Source: DAMCAP01 sp964369265
GTDB taxonomy: Bacteria > Bacillota > Clostridia > Oscillospirales > Ruminococcaceae
Assembly: GCA_964369265.1 (NCBI GenBank)
Contig: CAYJEV010000062.1
Coordinates: 1 to 10,625 of the forward strand
Direction of reading: 5' to 3'
DNA: 10,625 nt
Made by a program: the position numbers and the translations under genes
Notes under the pieces: generated by a model
What the model was told of the DNA's origin: nothing
Databases searched by the model: none
What the model saw: the letters and a program-made list of their open reading frames with translations, nothing else
Shown here: one piece after another, positions 1 to 6,430 of the stretch
Position numbering within the stretch: position 1 is the stretch's first letter
Layout of the letters: every line of letters starts with the position of its first letter

Positions 1-74
1 ACTATGAGCAGAAAACAGGATTTATGGAGAAGTTTAGAGCTTTCATGGAGAAGACATTTGGCAAAGACGACTAA
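1..74 (+). CDS. 3' end of an unidentified gene (partial)
   Basis: An open frame enters from the left edge. Its first whole codon is at position 3 and it stops at TAA 72-74, leaving a 23-residue tail that ends EKTFGKDD. The tail is charged and amphipathic, with two similar FMEKFRAF/FMEKTF blocks. That is too little to identify a family. No convincing terminator follows the stop: only the A/T palindrome at 129-146 lies nearby, and it belongs to the repeat element. That this is a real gene end is inferred from the abrupt change, right after the stop, to repeat-rich non-coding DNA. Confidence 0.45.
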   Translation, partial: YEQKTGFMEKFRAFMEKTFGKDD

Positions 75-117
75 GGGGTTTCGCAGTAAATTTGCAGTGT
101 TCCGTCAGGTTTACTGA

Positions 118-640
118 GAGTTTTGCTCAATTTTTTGCAAAAAATTGCGGTGTCGAGAGGCAGAGCCTTCGGCGCTTTCCGCAGAAAGCGAAACACTTAA
201 AAAACTAAACAGCTTTCACCTACAAAATAAGTCAAGCACCAAAACATACCATTCACAACAAAAGCTGGTATGACGACAGGGTGAAAGCTTCACCAAAATC
301 CTAAAACAAAGGAACGCAATTGCCGTACCCACCCATCAAGTAAGCAAAGCGGAGCCTTGATGGCAACAAAACCAGAGGCTTAGTGAAAAACTAAAATGGC
401 GACTGATAGTCGCCGCTACAATTCTCGATGTCATTTTTAGTTTTGTATGACCATAAACAACCCACCAAAGTTGATGACCCAAAAATGGTAGGGTGCGGCG
501 CTCGACGCACCGTCGCACGAATTTACCACATCGCAGAATTGACAGGTCATTTTGGTTTTGAGGTTGTATATGATTTTGTTCGTTAGATGACGTCTAGTCC
601 AAGGGATGTCGAGCGCCATCCCCTACCATGGAAGCGCCCC
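118..640 (+). repeat. Composite palindromic repeat, copy A
   Basis: A non-coding block of hairpin modules that recurs in the same order at 2223-2795 and, inverted, at 10383-10625. In order it holds: an 18-bp perfect palindrome AATTTTTTGCAAAAAATT (129-146); a 7-bp hairpin with a CGCA loop (173-190); inverted arms AGCTTTCACC/GGTGAAAGCT (211-220, 280-289) enclosing CATACC/GGTATG (245-250, 267-272); CCATCAAG/CTTGATGG (333-340, 356-363); GGCGACT-GAT-AGTCGCC (398-414); GGTGCG/CGCACC (492-511); and GGGATG/CATCCC (603-622). No transposase or credible gene lies inside. A MITE-like or REP-like non-autonomous element is the most economical reading. A structured RNA is the alternative. Confidence 0.8.
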
Positions 641-890
641 TAGACATATATTTTTGTTTTGTCATTTCCACATCATTATTATCATCTAGTTAGTTGTGTT
701 CGTACTTTTGTCATTGAACAAAAGTACCAAAAATCAACGAGAGGGTGGGGGCATAAAGTTTGGTGCATTTTGGTATTTTTCGATATTCCGTTTGCACGAA
801 ACTTAAAATAACGTTCTACTTTCTATATCCTTAAACTAAAATCGCCATCGTGCACAAACTTTATGTTTGAACTAAAAGAATAACGAAATT
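641..890. repeat. Repeat-associated non-coding segment with two inverted repeats
   Basis: No gene is visible here. A 10-bp-stem hairpin GTACTTTTGT/ACAAAAGTAC with a 6-nt loop lies at 702-727. A longer-range inverted pair, CATAAAGTTTG(G)TGCA at 752-767 and TGCACAAACTTTATG at 851-865, encloses about 83 nt. The TATGTTTGAA-type sequence at 863-885, followed by AAAGAATAACGA, is matched in copy B at 2821-2846. This stretch therefore seems to be the distal end of copy A, carrying an extra internal segment that copy B lacks. Neither hairpin is followed by a T-run, so neither looks like a terminator. Confidence 0.55.
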
Positions 891-936
891 AAAAAAACGA
901 AAAAAGTGACATCGCTAGTTTTGGCGATGTCACTTT
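889..936 (-). terminator. Rho-independent terminator of the lipoprotein gene
   Basis: The arms 903-915 (AAAGTGACATCGC) and 924-936 are a perfect 13-bp inverted repeat with an 8-nt loop. Read on the minus strand, the stem is followed by a T-rich run (complement of 889-902). It lies about 25 nt past the stop codon of the minus-strand lipoprotein gene, the expected place for its intrinsic terminator. Confidence 0.88.
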
Positions 937-960
937 GAGTTTATAAAGATTAAGTTTTAA

Positions 961-2070
961 TTAAGCTTTTTCGATTAGGTAGTTGTTGTATGTGTCGATA
1001 GTAACTTCCATATGCTCGTAAGCTTTGTAGTAAGAATCAGTTGTGTCCACACCAGCATCTAAGTCAGCAATGAAAGCGTTCATAGCGTCAAGGTAGTCTT
1101 GGTATGAGGAAGTAACTACTAATTGAACAGCCTCTGGAGTCAACATTTGGCTGCCAAATTGAGCGAAAGTTCCCTCGCTTAGGTTGTATACCTTTGAAAT
1201 TTGATCTGGATCTTTAAGAGCAACAAGCAGGCTCTCTAGATGGCTCACAACTTCCTCAGCTAAAGGACGAACAGTTGCTGCATCTGGGTAAACAGTTCCG
1301 TTTTCGTCGACTGTTGCCCAAACAATCTCATCAAAATCTAAGAAGATTTCTAGTGCCATATTGCTGTGGTAAACGATTAGCTCGTTGTTAGCTAGTTGTT
1401 GTTCCATAGCTTTTAGAGCAGTTGCTTCTGCTAGAACATCAAAGCTGTCTGTGAAAGCAAGAGTTGTGTTGTAGTAGTTATCGTATAGGCTGTTTAGTTT
1501 TGTGTGTAACTCTTGAGCTTTTGCAGTGTCAAACTCGTCTGCGAATAGCATTTCGTTTTCAAAAGTTTGCAGTTCATACATAACATCCATAACAGCTAAA
1601 ATAGCATCTGCTGCTGGCTTAACAGTGCCATCAACTGTGTTGTAGCTTGGCTCTTCCCCTATGTACTCGACAGCAGATTCAACTAGATAATCGCTGGAAG
1701 TAACGCCTAAATCGCCGATAAGGTTTAGGTAATCGTCAATGATGAAATCTGGGGAGATCTCAAAAGTTTCGCCTGGAATAACTATTGCATCATAAACATA
1801 GAAATAGTTATCAACCTCATAGATGATGTCGCTTAGTGTGGAATATGAGTTGTATTTGCTGTAGTCTTCAAGAGCTTCAACCTCAAGAGTGTCGCTATCG
1901 GAAGTGTTTGCAGAATCGCCAGCTTCAGAGCTGTCAGCTGTAACAAAATCAGCATTATTTGCATCAGCGGCTGAGCTTGTTGGAGCTTCGTCTTCAGAAC
2001 ATCCAGCGAAGACAGAAACAGAGATTGCAGCTAAGCAAAGCAGGGCAGTTATTTTTTTAGTTAGTTTCAT
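961..2070 (-). CDS. Secreted lipoprotein, probable YiiG/DUF3829 family
   Basis: The product is 369 aa. The N-terminus is a lipoprotein signal: basic MKLTKK, a hydrophobic core at about residues 7-22, and a lipobox-like VFAGC with the candidate lipidated Cys at residue 24. A low-complexity Ser/Ala/Asp/Glu linker at about 25-68 would set the body off from the membrane surface. The rest is acidic and helix-rich. It begins with a YSKYNSYSTLSDIIYEVDNY-like segment (70-89) and ends in a Tyr-rich helix near 345-369. That pattern recalls the YiiG/DUF3829 lipoproteins, an assignment made from memory of the family and not from a search. The function of that family is unknown. The start is supported by GAAGGA (complement of 2077-2082) six bases upstream. 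The gene is monocistronic, with its own promoter and terminator, and it diverges from the fatty-acid operon. Confidence 0.85.
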   Translation of the reverse strand: MKLTKKITALLCLAAISVSVFAGCSEDEAPTSSAADANNADFVTADSSEAGDSANTSDSDTLEVEALEDYSKYNSYSTLSDIIYEVDNYFYVYDAIVIPGETFEISPDFIIDDYLNLIGDLGVTSSDYLVESAVEYIGEEPSYNTVDGTVKPAADAILAVMDVMYELQTFENEMLFADEFDTAKAQELHTKLNSLYDNYYNTTLAFTDSFDVLAEATALKAMEQQLANNELIVYHSNMALEIFLDFDEIVWATVDENGTVYPDAATVRPLAEEVVSHLESLLVALKDPDQISKVYNLSEGTFAQFGSQMLTPEAVQLVVTSSYQDYLDAMNAFIADLDAGVDTTDSYYKAYEHMEVTIDTYNNYLIEKA

Positions 2071-2099
2071 AAAAAATCCTTCTTTTTCTTAATTTTTGT

Positions 2100-2114
2100 G
2101 TATATTTAATATAC
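2100..2114. promoter_or_regulatory. A/T palindrome in the lipoprotein leader, possible operator
   Basis: GTATATT-T-AATATAC is a 7-bp perfect inverted repeat with one central base, just downstream of the predicted transcription start. The position suits an operator, but the sequence is entirely A/T-rich apart from its two ends, so chance is a real possibility. Confidence 0.3.
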
Positions 2115-2124
2115 ATACCGAGTT

Positions 2125-2153
2125 ATTATACTATAACATGACTAAATATGCAA
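2125..2153 (-). promoter_or_regulatory. Sigma-A-type promoter of the lipoprotein gene
   Basis: On the minus strand, TTGCAT (2148-2153) and a perfect TATAAT (2125-2130) are separated by exactly 17 nt. Transcription would start near 2118, giving a leader of about 50 nt before the ATG at 2070. Confidence 0.8.
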
Positions 2154-2164
2154 GAGGAAGTTTT

Positions 2165-2386
2165 CAGTAAACTTGAGATGGGCATCTTTGTAACACAAAA
2201 CTTTTTGCAGTCTGACAAGTAAAAGAAAGTTTTGCTAAATTTTTTTCAAAAAATTTCAGCATCAAAGGGCTGCCCCTTTGGCGCTCACCGCAGTGAGCGA
2301 AATTCTTAAAAAAGAAACTAAACAGCTTTCACATCAAAAAACAATACAGGCACAAAAGCCTAAAAATTCACAGTAAACTTGAGGTG
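2165..2386 (+). repeat. Direct repeat pair of CAGTAAACTTGAG
   Basis: CAGTAAACTTGAG occurs at 2165-2177 and again at 2371-2383. With one mismatch the match extends to 16 nt (2165-2180 and 2371-2386). The first copy lies just outside the left part of repeat copy B and the second lies inside it. It could be a trace of a nested insertion or an internal duplication. Copy A has only CAGTAAA/TTTACTG inverted arms (84-90, 110-116) at the equivalent left edge. Confidence 0.5.
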
Positions 2387-2795
2387 ACGACAAGGTGAAA
2401 GCTTAACTAGCCCCTAAACAAGGGAGCGCACTCTCCGAACCCACCCATCAAGGCAATGAAATGGACCCTTGATGGCAAAGAAACTAGAGGATTAGCGAAA
2501 AACTAAAATGGCGACTACTAGTCGCCGCTACAATTAGCAGTGTCATTTGACATTTTAGACAACCCATCAAAAATTGATGACCCACAAATAGTAGGGTGCG
2601 GCGCTCGACGCACCGTCGCACAAAAATTGCCATAACGGCACGCAATCCCCCAATGGCACACAACCAACCACCACAAGGAACGATTGACAGGTTATTTTGG
2701 CGTTGGGGTTATTATGAATTTTGTGGGGTGGATGTGTTTTAGTTCAAGGGATGTCGAGCGCCATCCCCTACCATGGAGGCGTTGACAGGATATAT
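2223..2795 (+). repeat. Composite palindromic repeat, copy B
   Basis: This copy has the same module order as copy A. It contains an imperfect A/T palindrome near 2238-2258, a CAAAGGG/CCCTTTG hairpin just after it, and CGCTCAC-CGCA-GTGAGCG (2282-2299). Next come AGCTTTCAC/GTGAAAGCT (2324-2332, 2395-2403), CCATCAAGG/CCTTGATGG (2445-2453, 2467-2475) and GGCGACTACTAGTCGCC (2510-2526). The distal part holds CATCAA/TTGATG (2565-2579), GGTGCG/CGCACC (2595-2614) and GGGATG/CATCCC (2748-2767). Weaker similarity to copy A continues to about 2860. It lies between two divergent promoters and contains no credible gene. Confidence 0.8.
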
Positions 2796-2860
2796 GGTTT
2801 TGCAATGTCATTTGATGTTTTATGTTTGAATAAAAAGAATAGCGAGAATAAAATAAGAGA

Positions 2861-3000
2861 TTAAAAAGGAGGGAGGGGGGCATAATAGGATAATATGATA
2901 AAAGCTTATGCGAAATATATATTAATAGGAAGGAAGGTGTCGAATGGGAGTAAAAAAGTAAAAAAACAATGACAATACTATTAAACTCTTAACAATATGC
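2861..3000. other. Non-coding spacer before the acpP promoter
   Basis: An A/T-rich stretch with no supported gene. It starts with a G-rich run near 2868-2879. GCATAA/TTATGC arms flank about 20 nt (2880-2911). A five-codon ATG frame at 2944 follows a purine-rich AGGAAGGAAGG, but no promoter for it can be seen. Confidence 0.4.
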
Positions 3001-3029
3001 TTGACAATTGAGCAAAGCTCTGTTAATAT
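3001..3029 (+). promoter_or_regulatory. Main promoter of the fatty-acid synthesis operon
   Basis: A consensus TTGACA at 3001-3006 and TAATAT at 3024-3029 are separated by exactly 17 nt. This predicts a start near 3036 and a leader of about 70 nt before acpP. The spacer contains a small inverted repeat, GAGC-AAA-GCTC (3010-3020). A lone TATAAT at 3071-3076 has no matching -35 box and is a weaker second candidate. Confidence 0.85.
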
Positions 3030-3038
3030 ACTTAAAGA

Positions 3039-3052
3039 ATTTTAATTAAAAT
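3039..3052. promoter_or_regulatory. Perfect palindrome at the acpP start site, candidate operator
   Basis: ATTTTAATTAAAAT is a perfect 14-bp palindrome lying about +4 to +17 from the predicted start. Repressors of the MarR family, including FabT of streptococci, bind A/T-rich palindromes that overlap fab promoters. The MarR gene that ends this operon is the obvious candidate ligand. The sequence does not match the published FabT motif closely as I recall it, so the link is inference. Confidence 0.4.
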
Positions 3053-3106
3053 AGTTTAAATAAAATTCAATATAATATTTAATATAAATAAAAGGAGAAA
3101 TAAGAA

Positions 3107-3337
3107 ATGTTATTTGAGAAAGTTAAAGAAGTAATCGTTGATACACTAGGTTGTGATGAGGCAGATGTAACTATGGAGGCAACTCTATCTGATGATCTAG
3201 GCGCAGATTCCCTAGACGCAGTTGAGCTAAACATGGCTCTTGAAGAGGAGTTTGGTATCTCTATCGCTGACGAAAAGCTAAAAGAGCTAAAGACAGTTGC
3301 TGATGTAATCGCTTGTGTAGAGGAACTACAAGCTTAG
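3107..3337 (+). CDS. acpP: Acyl carrier protein
   Basis: A 76-aa acidic protein that carries the growing acyl chain through FAS II in the cytoplasm. The attachment motif GADSLDAVEL puts Ser35 as the 4'-phosphopantetheine site. The recognition helix that follows (MALEEEFGISI) and the closing TVADVIACVEEL helix are typical, as is the length. Start: AGGAGA at 3093-3098, eight bases before the ATG. It is the first gene of the operon, about 70 nt downstream of the main promoter, and lies 30 nt ahead of fabH. The phosphopantetheinyl transferase that would activate it is not in the window. Confidence 0.97.
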   Translation: MLFEKVKEVIVDTLGCDEADVTMEATLSDDLGADSLDAVELNMALEEEFGISIADEKLKELKTVADVIACVEELQA

Positions 3338-3367
3338 TTTAAACAATAACCCAAGAAGGAGGTTACA

Positions 3368-4300
3368 ATGGAAATGACCGGATTAAAGATAATTGGTATG
3401 GGACACGCACTGCCAAATAATGTTGTCAGCAATGACGACCTATCCAAGATTGTTGATACCAACGATGAGTGGATAACAACAAGAACAGGAATAGGGCAAA
3501 GATATTTTGCAGAAACAGAAAGCAACTTAGAACTAGCAGCTAAAGCAGCTGAAAAAGCTATAATAGAGGCTGGAATAAGCAAAGATGAAGTTGGTGTTTG
3601 TATTGTTAGCACATTCACACCAGATAACTTCACACCATCAGTGGCTTGTGGTGTAGCAGGAACGCTAGGCCTACAAGGAGATGTGGTTGCTTTTGATTTA
3701 AACGCAGCGTGCTCAGGCTTTGTATACGGTCTAAACACTTGCAGAGGGCTTTTAATGGGCAACAGCAAGAAATATGCCATTGTAATCGGAAGCGAGGTTA
3801 TATCTCGTGTTATGGATATGCAAGACAGAACGACTTGTGTATTATTTGGTGATGGTGCAGCTGCCGCAGTTGTGGAGCTTTCCGAGAAGGAATATTCCTT
3901 TGTTGGCGGCTGCCGTCCCGATAGCGATGTGTTAAAATGCGACACTAAAAACCCAGCTATAATAATGGACGGAACAGAAGTTTATAAGTTTGCTGTTGAT
4001 ATAGCTCCAAAATGTATTGAAGAAATACTAGACAAAAACGGAATGACACTTGAAGACATCGACTACGTTGTTTGTCATCAAGCTAATCAAAGAATAATAA
4101 ACCACATAATTAAGAAAATGAAAGCTGATGCGAGTAAGTTCTATACTAACTTGCAGAACTATGGAAATACATCTGCTGCAAGCATACCTCTAGCCCTATC
4201 AGAAATGTGGCAGGCTGGAATGCTAAAAAGTGGAACAAAAACACTATGTGTAGGCTTTGGTGCTGGGCTAACATACGGCGGCACTTTGCTTACTTGGTAA
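3368..4300 (+). CDS. fabH: 3-oxoacyl-ACP synthase III (KAS III)
   Basis: Condenses a short acyl-CoA primer with malonyl-ACP to start fatty-acid synthesis. The 310 aa match the usual length. The catalytic triad is visible: Cys115 in DLNAACSGF, His237 in VCHQANQRI and Asn267 in YGNTSAASIP. Other family marks are TNDEWITTRTGI (31-42), MDGTEVYKFAV (200-210) and the C-terminal GFGAGLTYGG. AAGGAGG at 3356-3362 lies five bases before the chosen ATG. A second in-frame ATG two codons on is less well spaced. The enzyme sets primer choice, so its substrate pocket would decide straight versus branched chains, but that cannot be read here. Confidence 0.97.
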   Translation: MEMTGLKIIGMGHALPNNVVSNDDLSKIVDTNDEWITTRTGIGQRYFAETESNLELAAKAAEKAIIEAGISKDEVGVCIVSTFTPDNFTPSVACGVAGTLGLQGDVVAFDLNAACSGFVYGLNTCRGLLMGNSKKYAIVIGSEVISRVMDMQDRTTCVLFGDGAAAAVVELSEKEYSFVGGCRPDSDVLKCDTKNPAIIMDGTEVYKFAVDIAPKCIEEILDKNGMTLEDIDYVVCHQANQRIINHIIKKMKADASKFYTNLQNYGNTSAASIPLALSEMWQAGMLKSGTKTLCVGFGAGLTYGGTLLTW

Positions 4301-4315
4301 TTTTAGGAGGATAGT

Positions 4316-5245
4316 ATGAAACTTAATGAGCTTTTGGGAATTAAGTACCCTTTCATACAAGGCGGAATGGCTAACATCGCAACAGGAGAATTTGCAGCAG
4401 CAGTTTCAAATGCAGGCGGATTAGGTCTTATAGGCGCTGGCGGAATGAACACAGAGTCTTTAAGAGAAAACATCAATCGTTGCAGAGAGCTAACAGATAA
4501 GCCTTTTGGTGTAAATCTAATGTTAATGAATCCTGATATTGACAATATGGCAAAGCTAGTTGTTGAGATGGGCATTAGCATAGTAACAACAGGCGCTGGT
4601 AATCCTGGTAAATACATGCCAGAATGGCTAGAGGCTGGAATTAAGGTTATACCTGTTATTCCAACAGTTACTCTAGGCAGAAGAATGGAGCAACTAGGCG
4701 CTTATGCAGTTATCGCAGAGGGCTGCGAGAGCGGAGGGCATGTTGGCGATTTAACAACAATGGCTCTTGTTCCGCAAGCTGTGGCAACGCTTAATATCCC
4801 AGTTATTGCAGCTGGCGGCATTGCAAATGGGCAACAACTATTAGCAGCAGCAGCACTAGGTGCGGTTGGTGTGCAGCTAGGAACTTGCTTATTAGTAAGC
4901 GAGGAATGCCCAATACACGAAAATTACAAGCAGGCAGTTATTGAGGCTAAGGACAGTGACACTATTGTAACTGGAAGAATAGCTGGCGTTCCTGTTAGAA
5001 TTCTAAAAAATCAAATGGCGAAAGCATACGTTAAGAGAGAGAAAGAGGGCGCTGATAAGGATGAGCTAGAAAGCTATACTTTAGGCTCTTTAAGACGTGC
5101 GGTTTTTGATGGCGATGTTAAAACAGGCTCACTAATGGCTGGTCAGGTTTCTGGACAGCTAAATGAGATACTGCCAATAAGCGCTATCTTTGAAAACCTT
5201 GCTTCTGAAGCAAAAGCAACTCTTAATCTGCTTAATGCCAACTAG
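4316..5245 (+). CDS. fabK: Enoyl-ACP reductase II (FMN-dependent)
   Basis: Reduces trans-2-enoyl-ACP in the last step of each elongation cycle, using FMN and NAD(P)H. The 309 aa form a TIM-barrel flavoprotein with QGGM (15-18) near the N-terminus, AEGCESGGHVGDLTTMALVPQ (134 onward) with the conserved His142, the phosphate-binding AAGGIA (165-170) and a GDVKTGSLMAGQ stretch (266-277). These features match FabK of streptococci rather than a generic nitronate monooxygenase. AGGAGG at 4305-4310 sets the start, 15 nt after fabH. No fabI or fabL is in the window, so this is probably the operon's enoyl reductase. FabK-type enzymes are known to be insensitive to triclosan. Confidence 0.93.
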   Translation: MKLNELLGIKYPFIQGGMANIATGEFAAAVSNAGGLGLIGAGGMNTESLRENINRCRELTDKPFGVNLMLMNPDIDNMAKLVVEMGISIVTTGAGNPGKYMPEWLEAGIKVIPVIPTVTLGRRMEQLGAYAVIAEGCESGGHVGDLTTMALVPQAVATLNIPVIAAGGIANGQQLLAAAALGAVGVQLGTCLLVSEECPIHENYKQAVIEAKDSDTIVTGRIAGVPVRILKNQMAKAYVKREKEGADKDELESYTLGSLRRAVFDGDVKTGSLMAGQVSGQLNEILPISAIFENLASEAKATLNLLNAN

Positions 5246-5395
5246 GACGACAGATAAAACCTATTTTATAAACTCATTTAGATGATATCTGTTAACCCAA
5301 AGCATAAAAAGATTATAAAATGCCGCTATAGTTAAATATTATAGTGGCATTAAATAGATATAAGAAACTTTACATAATAAGAAGGAATTAACATT
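5246..5395 (+). other. Intra-operon gap with a 12-bp hairpin
   Basis: This is the longest gap in the operon. The arms 5319-5330 (AATGCCGCTATA) and 5340-5351 (TATAGTGGCATT) pair over 12 bp, with one G-U in RNA and a 9-nt loop. No T-run follows, so it is not a standard terminator. It could be a processing or mRNA-stability element that changes the expression ratio of the genes on either side. I see no convincing promoter for the next gene. Confidence 0.6.
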
Positions 5396-6430
5396 ATGAA
5401 ACTTGGTAACAAAACTCTTTCCATACCAATCATTCAAGGCGGTATGGGCGTTGGAATTTCGCTTGGTAATTTAGCAGGAGCTGTTGCAAAAGAGGGAGGC
5501 ATGGGAGTTTTATCCGATGCAAACCCTGGATATATGAGAGAAGACTTTTGGACAAACAGCAGAGAAGCTAATCATATAGCTATGACAGAAGAGATTAAAA
5601 AAGCAAAAGAAATCGCTGGCGGAAACGGCCTTATTGGCGTTAACGTTATGGTTGCTGGTGTTGAGTATGCTAGCAGAGTTAAGACTGTTGTTGATGCTGG
5701 GGCAGACTGCATTATTTCAGGCGCTGGCCTTCCACTAGACCTTCCTAGCTTAGTGCCAGAGGATGTGTTAGTTGCTCCTATTGTGTCTAGCGGAAAGGGA
5801 GCTGCAACAATTTGCAGAGCTTGGAAGAAAAGACATAACAGACTGCCTGATTTTATTGTTATAGAGGGCGCTAAAGCTGGCGGACATTTAGGCTTTAAGG
5901 CTGACGAGATTGAAACAGCAAAGAGCCTATCCGAAATCCTAAAGGATGTTAAGGAGCAAACAGCTTCTTATGGCGATATTCCTGTGTTTGTTGCTGGAGG
6001 TATCTTCACTTCTAAGGAAGTTGCTGATTATGTAAATGAGGGAGCTGCTGGAGTTCAGATGGCGACAAGATTTATTGCAACACATGAATGCGATGCTTCT
6101 GAGGCTTATAAGAACATGATGGTAAACGCAACAGAGGAAGATGTTTATATCATAAAAAGCCCTGTTGGTATGCCAGGAAGAGCAATTAAAACTCCTCTTA
6201 TTGATAAGCTAAATAATGGCGAAAGAATAATGCCTAAAAAATGTATTAGATGTTTAATCCCTTGCGATCCAGCAACAACTCCATACTGCATTACTCTAGC
6301 TCTAATTGAAGCAGCTAAGGGAAATGTTGAGGACGGACTGTTCTTCTGCGGCGCAAATGTTGGTAAGGTTGATAAAATTGTAACTGTTAAAGAGCTTATT
6401 GATGAGCTTTTAGTTGACTGGAGGAAATAA
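5396..6430 (+). CDS. FabK-like / nitronate monooxygenase-family flavoprotein with Cys-rich tail
   Basis: A 344-aa TIM-barrel flavoprotein. It has QGGMG (14-18), ISGAG (107-111), EGAKAGGHLGF with His164, the phosphate-binding AGGI (200-203) and MATRFIATHECDAS. This is the nitronate monooxygenase/2-nitropropane dioxygenase superfamily that also contains FabK. It differs from the upstream fabK by a longer N-terminal region (about 40-75) and by a C-terminal block with Cys283, 286, 290, 298 and 318 (CIRCLIPC, PYC, FFCGAN), spacing that could hold a metal or Fe-S cluster. Similar proteins are commonly annotated nitronate monooxygenase in Clostridia, but the substrate is unknown. Its place inside a fab operon, coupled to fabD by a TAATG overlap, argues for a role in acyl chemistry. 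AAGGAA at 5382-5387 supports the start. Confidence 0.88.
   Translation: MKLGNKTLSIPIIQGGMGVGISLGNLAGAVAKEGGMGVLSDANPGYMREDFWTNSREANHIAMTEEIKKAKEIAGGNGLIGVNVMVAGVEYASRVKTVVDAGADCIISGAGLPLDLPSLVPEDVLVAPIVSSGKGAATICRAWKKRHNRLPDFIVIEGAKAGGHLGFKADEIETAKSLSEILKDVKEQTASYGDIPVFVAGGIFTSKEVADYVNEGAAGVQMATRFIATHECDASEAYKNMMVNATEEDVYIIKSPVGMPGRAIKTPLIDKLNNGERIMPKKCIRCLIPCDPATTPYCITLALIEAAKGNVEDGLFFCGANVGKVDKIVTVKELIDELLVDWRK

Noticed and set aside
129..146. AATTTTTTGCAAAAAATT as a terminator of the gene ending at 74
   Set aside because: The stem is almost wholly A/T with no loop or G/C core, and a comparable sequence recurs in copy B away from any gene end.
336..619. Two overlapping minus-strand open frames of 60 codons within copy A
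   Set aside because: They run through the palindromic modules, lack ribosome binding sites and have no protein-like composition; they are by-products of the repeat.
118..640. CRISPR array as an explanation of the repeats
   Set aside because: There are no short identical direct repeats at regular spacing; the signal is a set of different palindromes repeated as one block.
1889..2092. Plus-strand open frame of 67 codons antisense to the lipoprotein signal region
   Set aside because: It is the mirror of the biased Ser/Ala/Glu linker codons, and the opposite frame has clear signal, start and promoter.
2692..2883. Minus-strand open frame of 63 codons in copy B
   Set aside because: It covers the repeat's distal modules, has no recognisable motif and is not preserved in copy A.
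2944..2961. Five-codon ATG frame after a purine-rich AGGAAGG stretch, a possible leader peptide
   Set aside because: It lies upstream of the predicted operon promoter at 3001-3029 and has no promoter of its own that I can see.
3334..3945. Minus-strand open frame of 203 codons opposite fabH
   Set aside because: fabH carries its full catalytic triad on the other strand; the antisense frame is Ser/Thr/Pro-rich with no motif.
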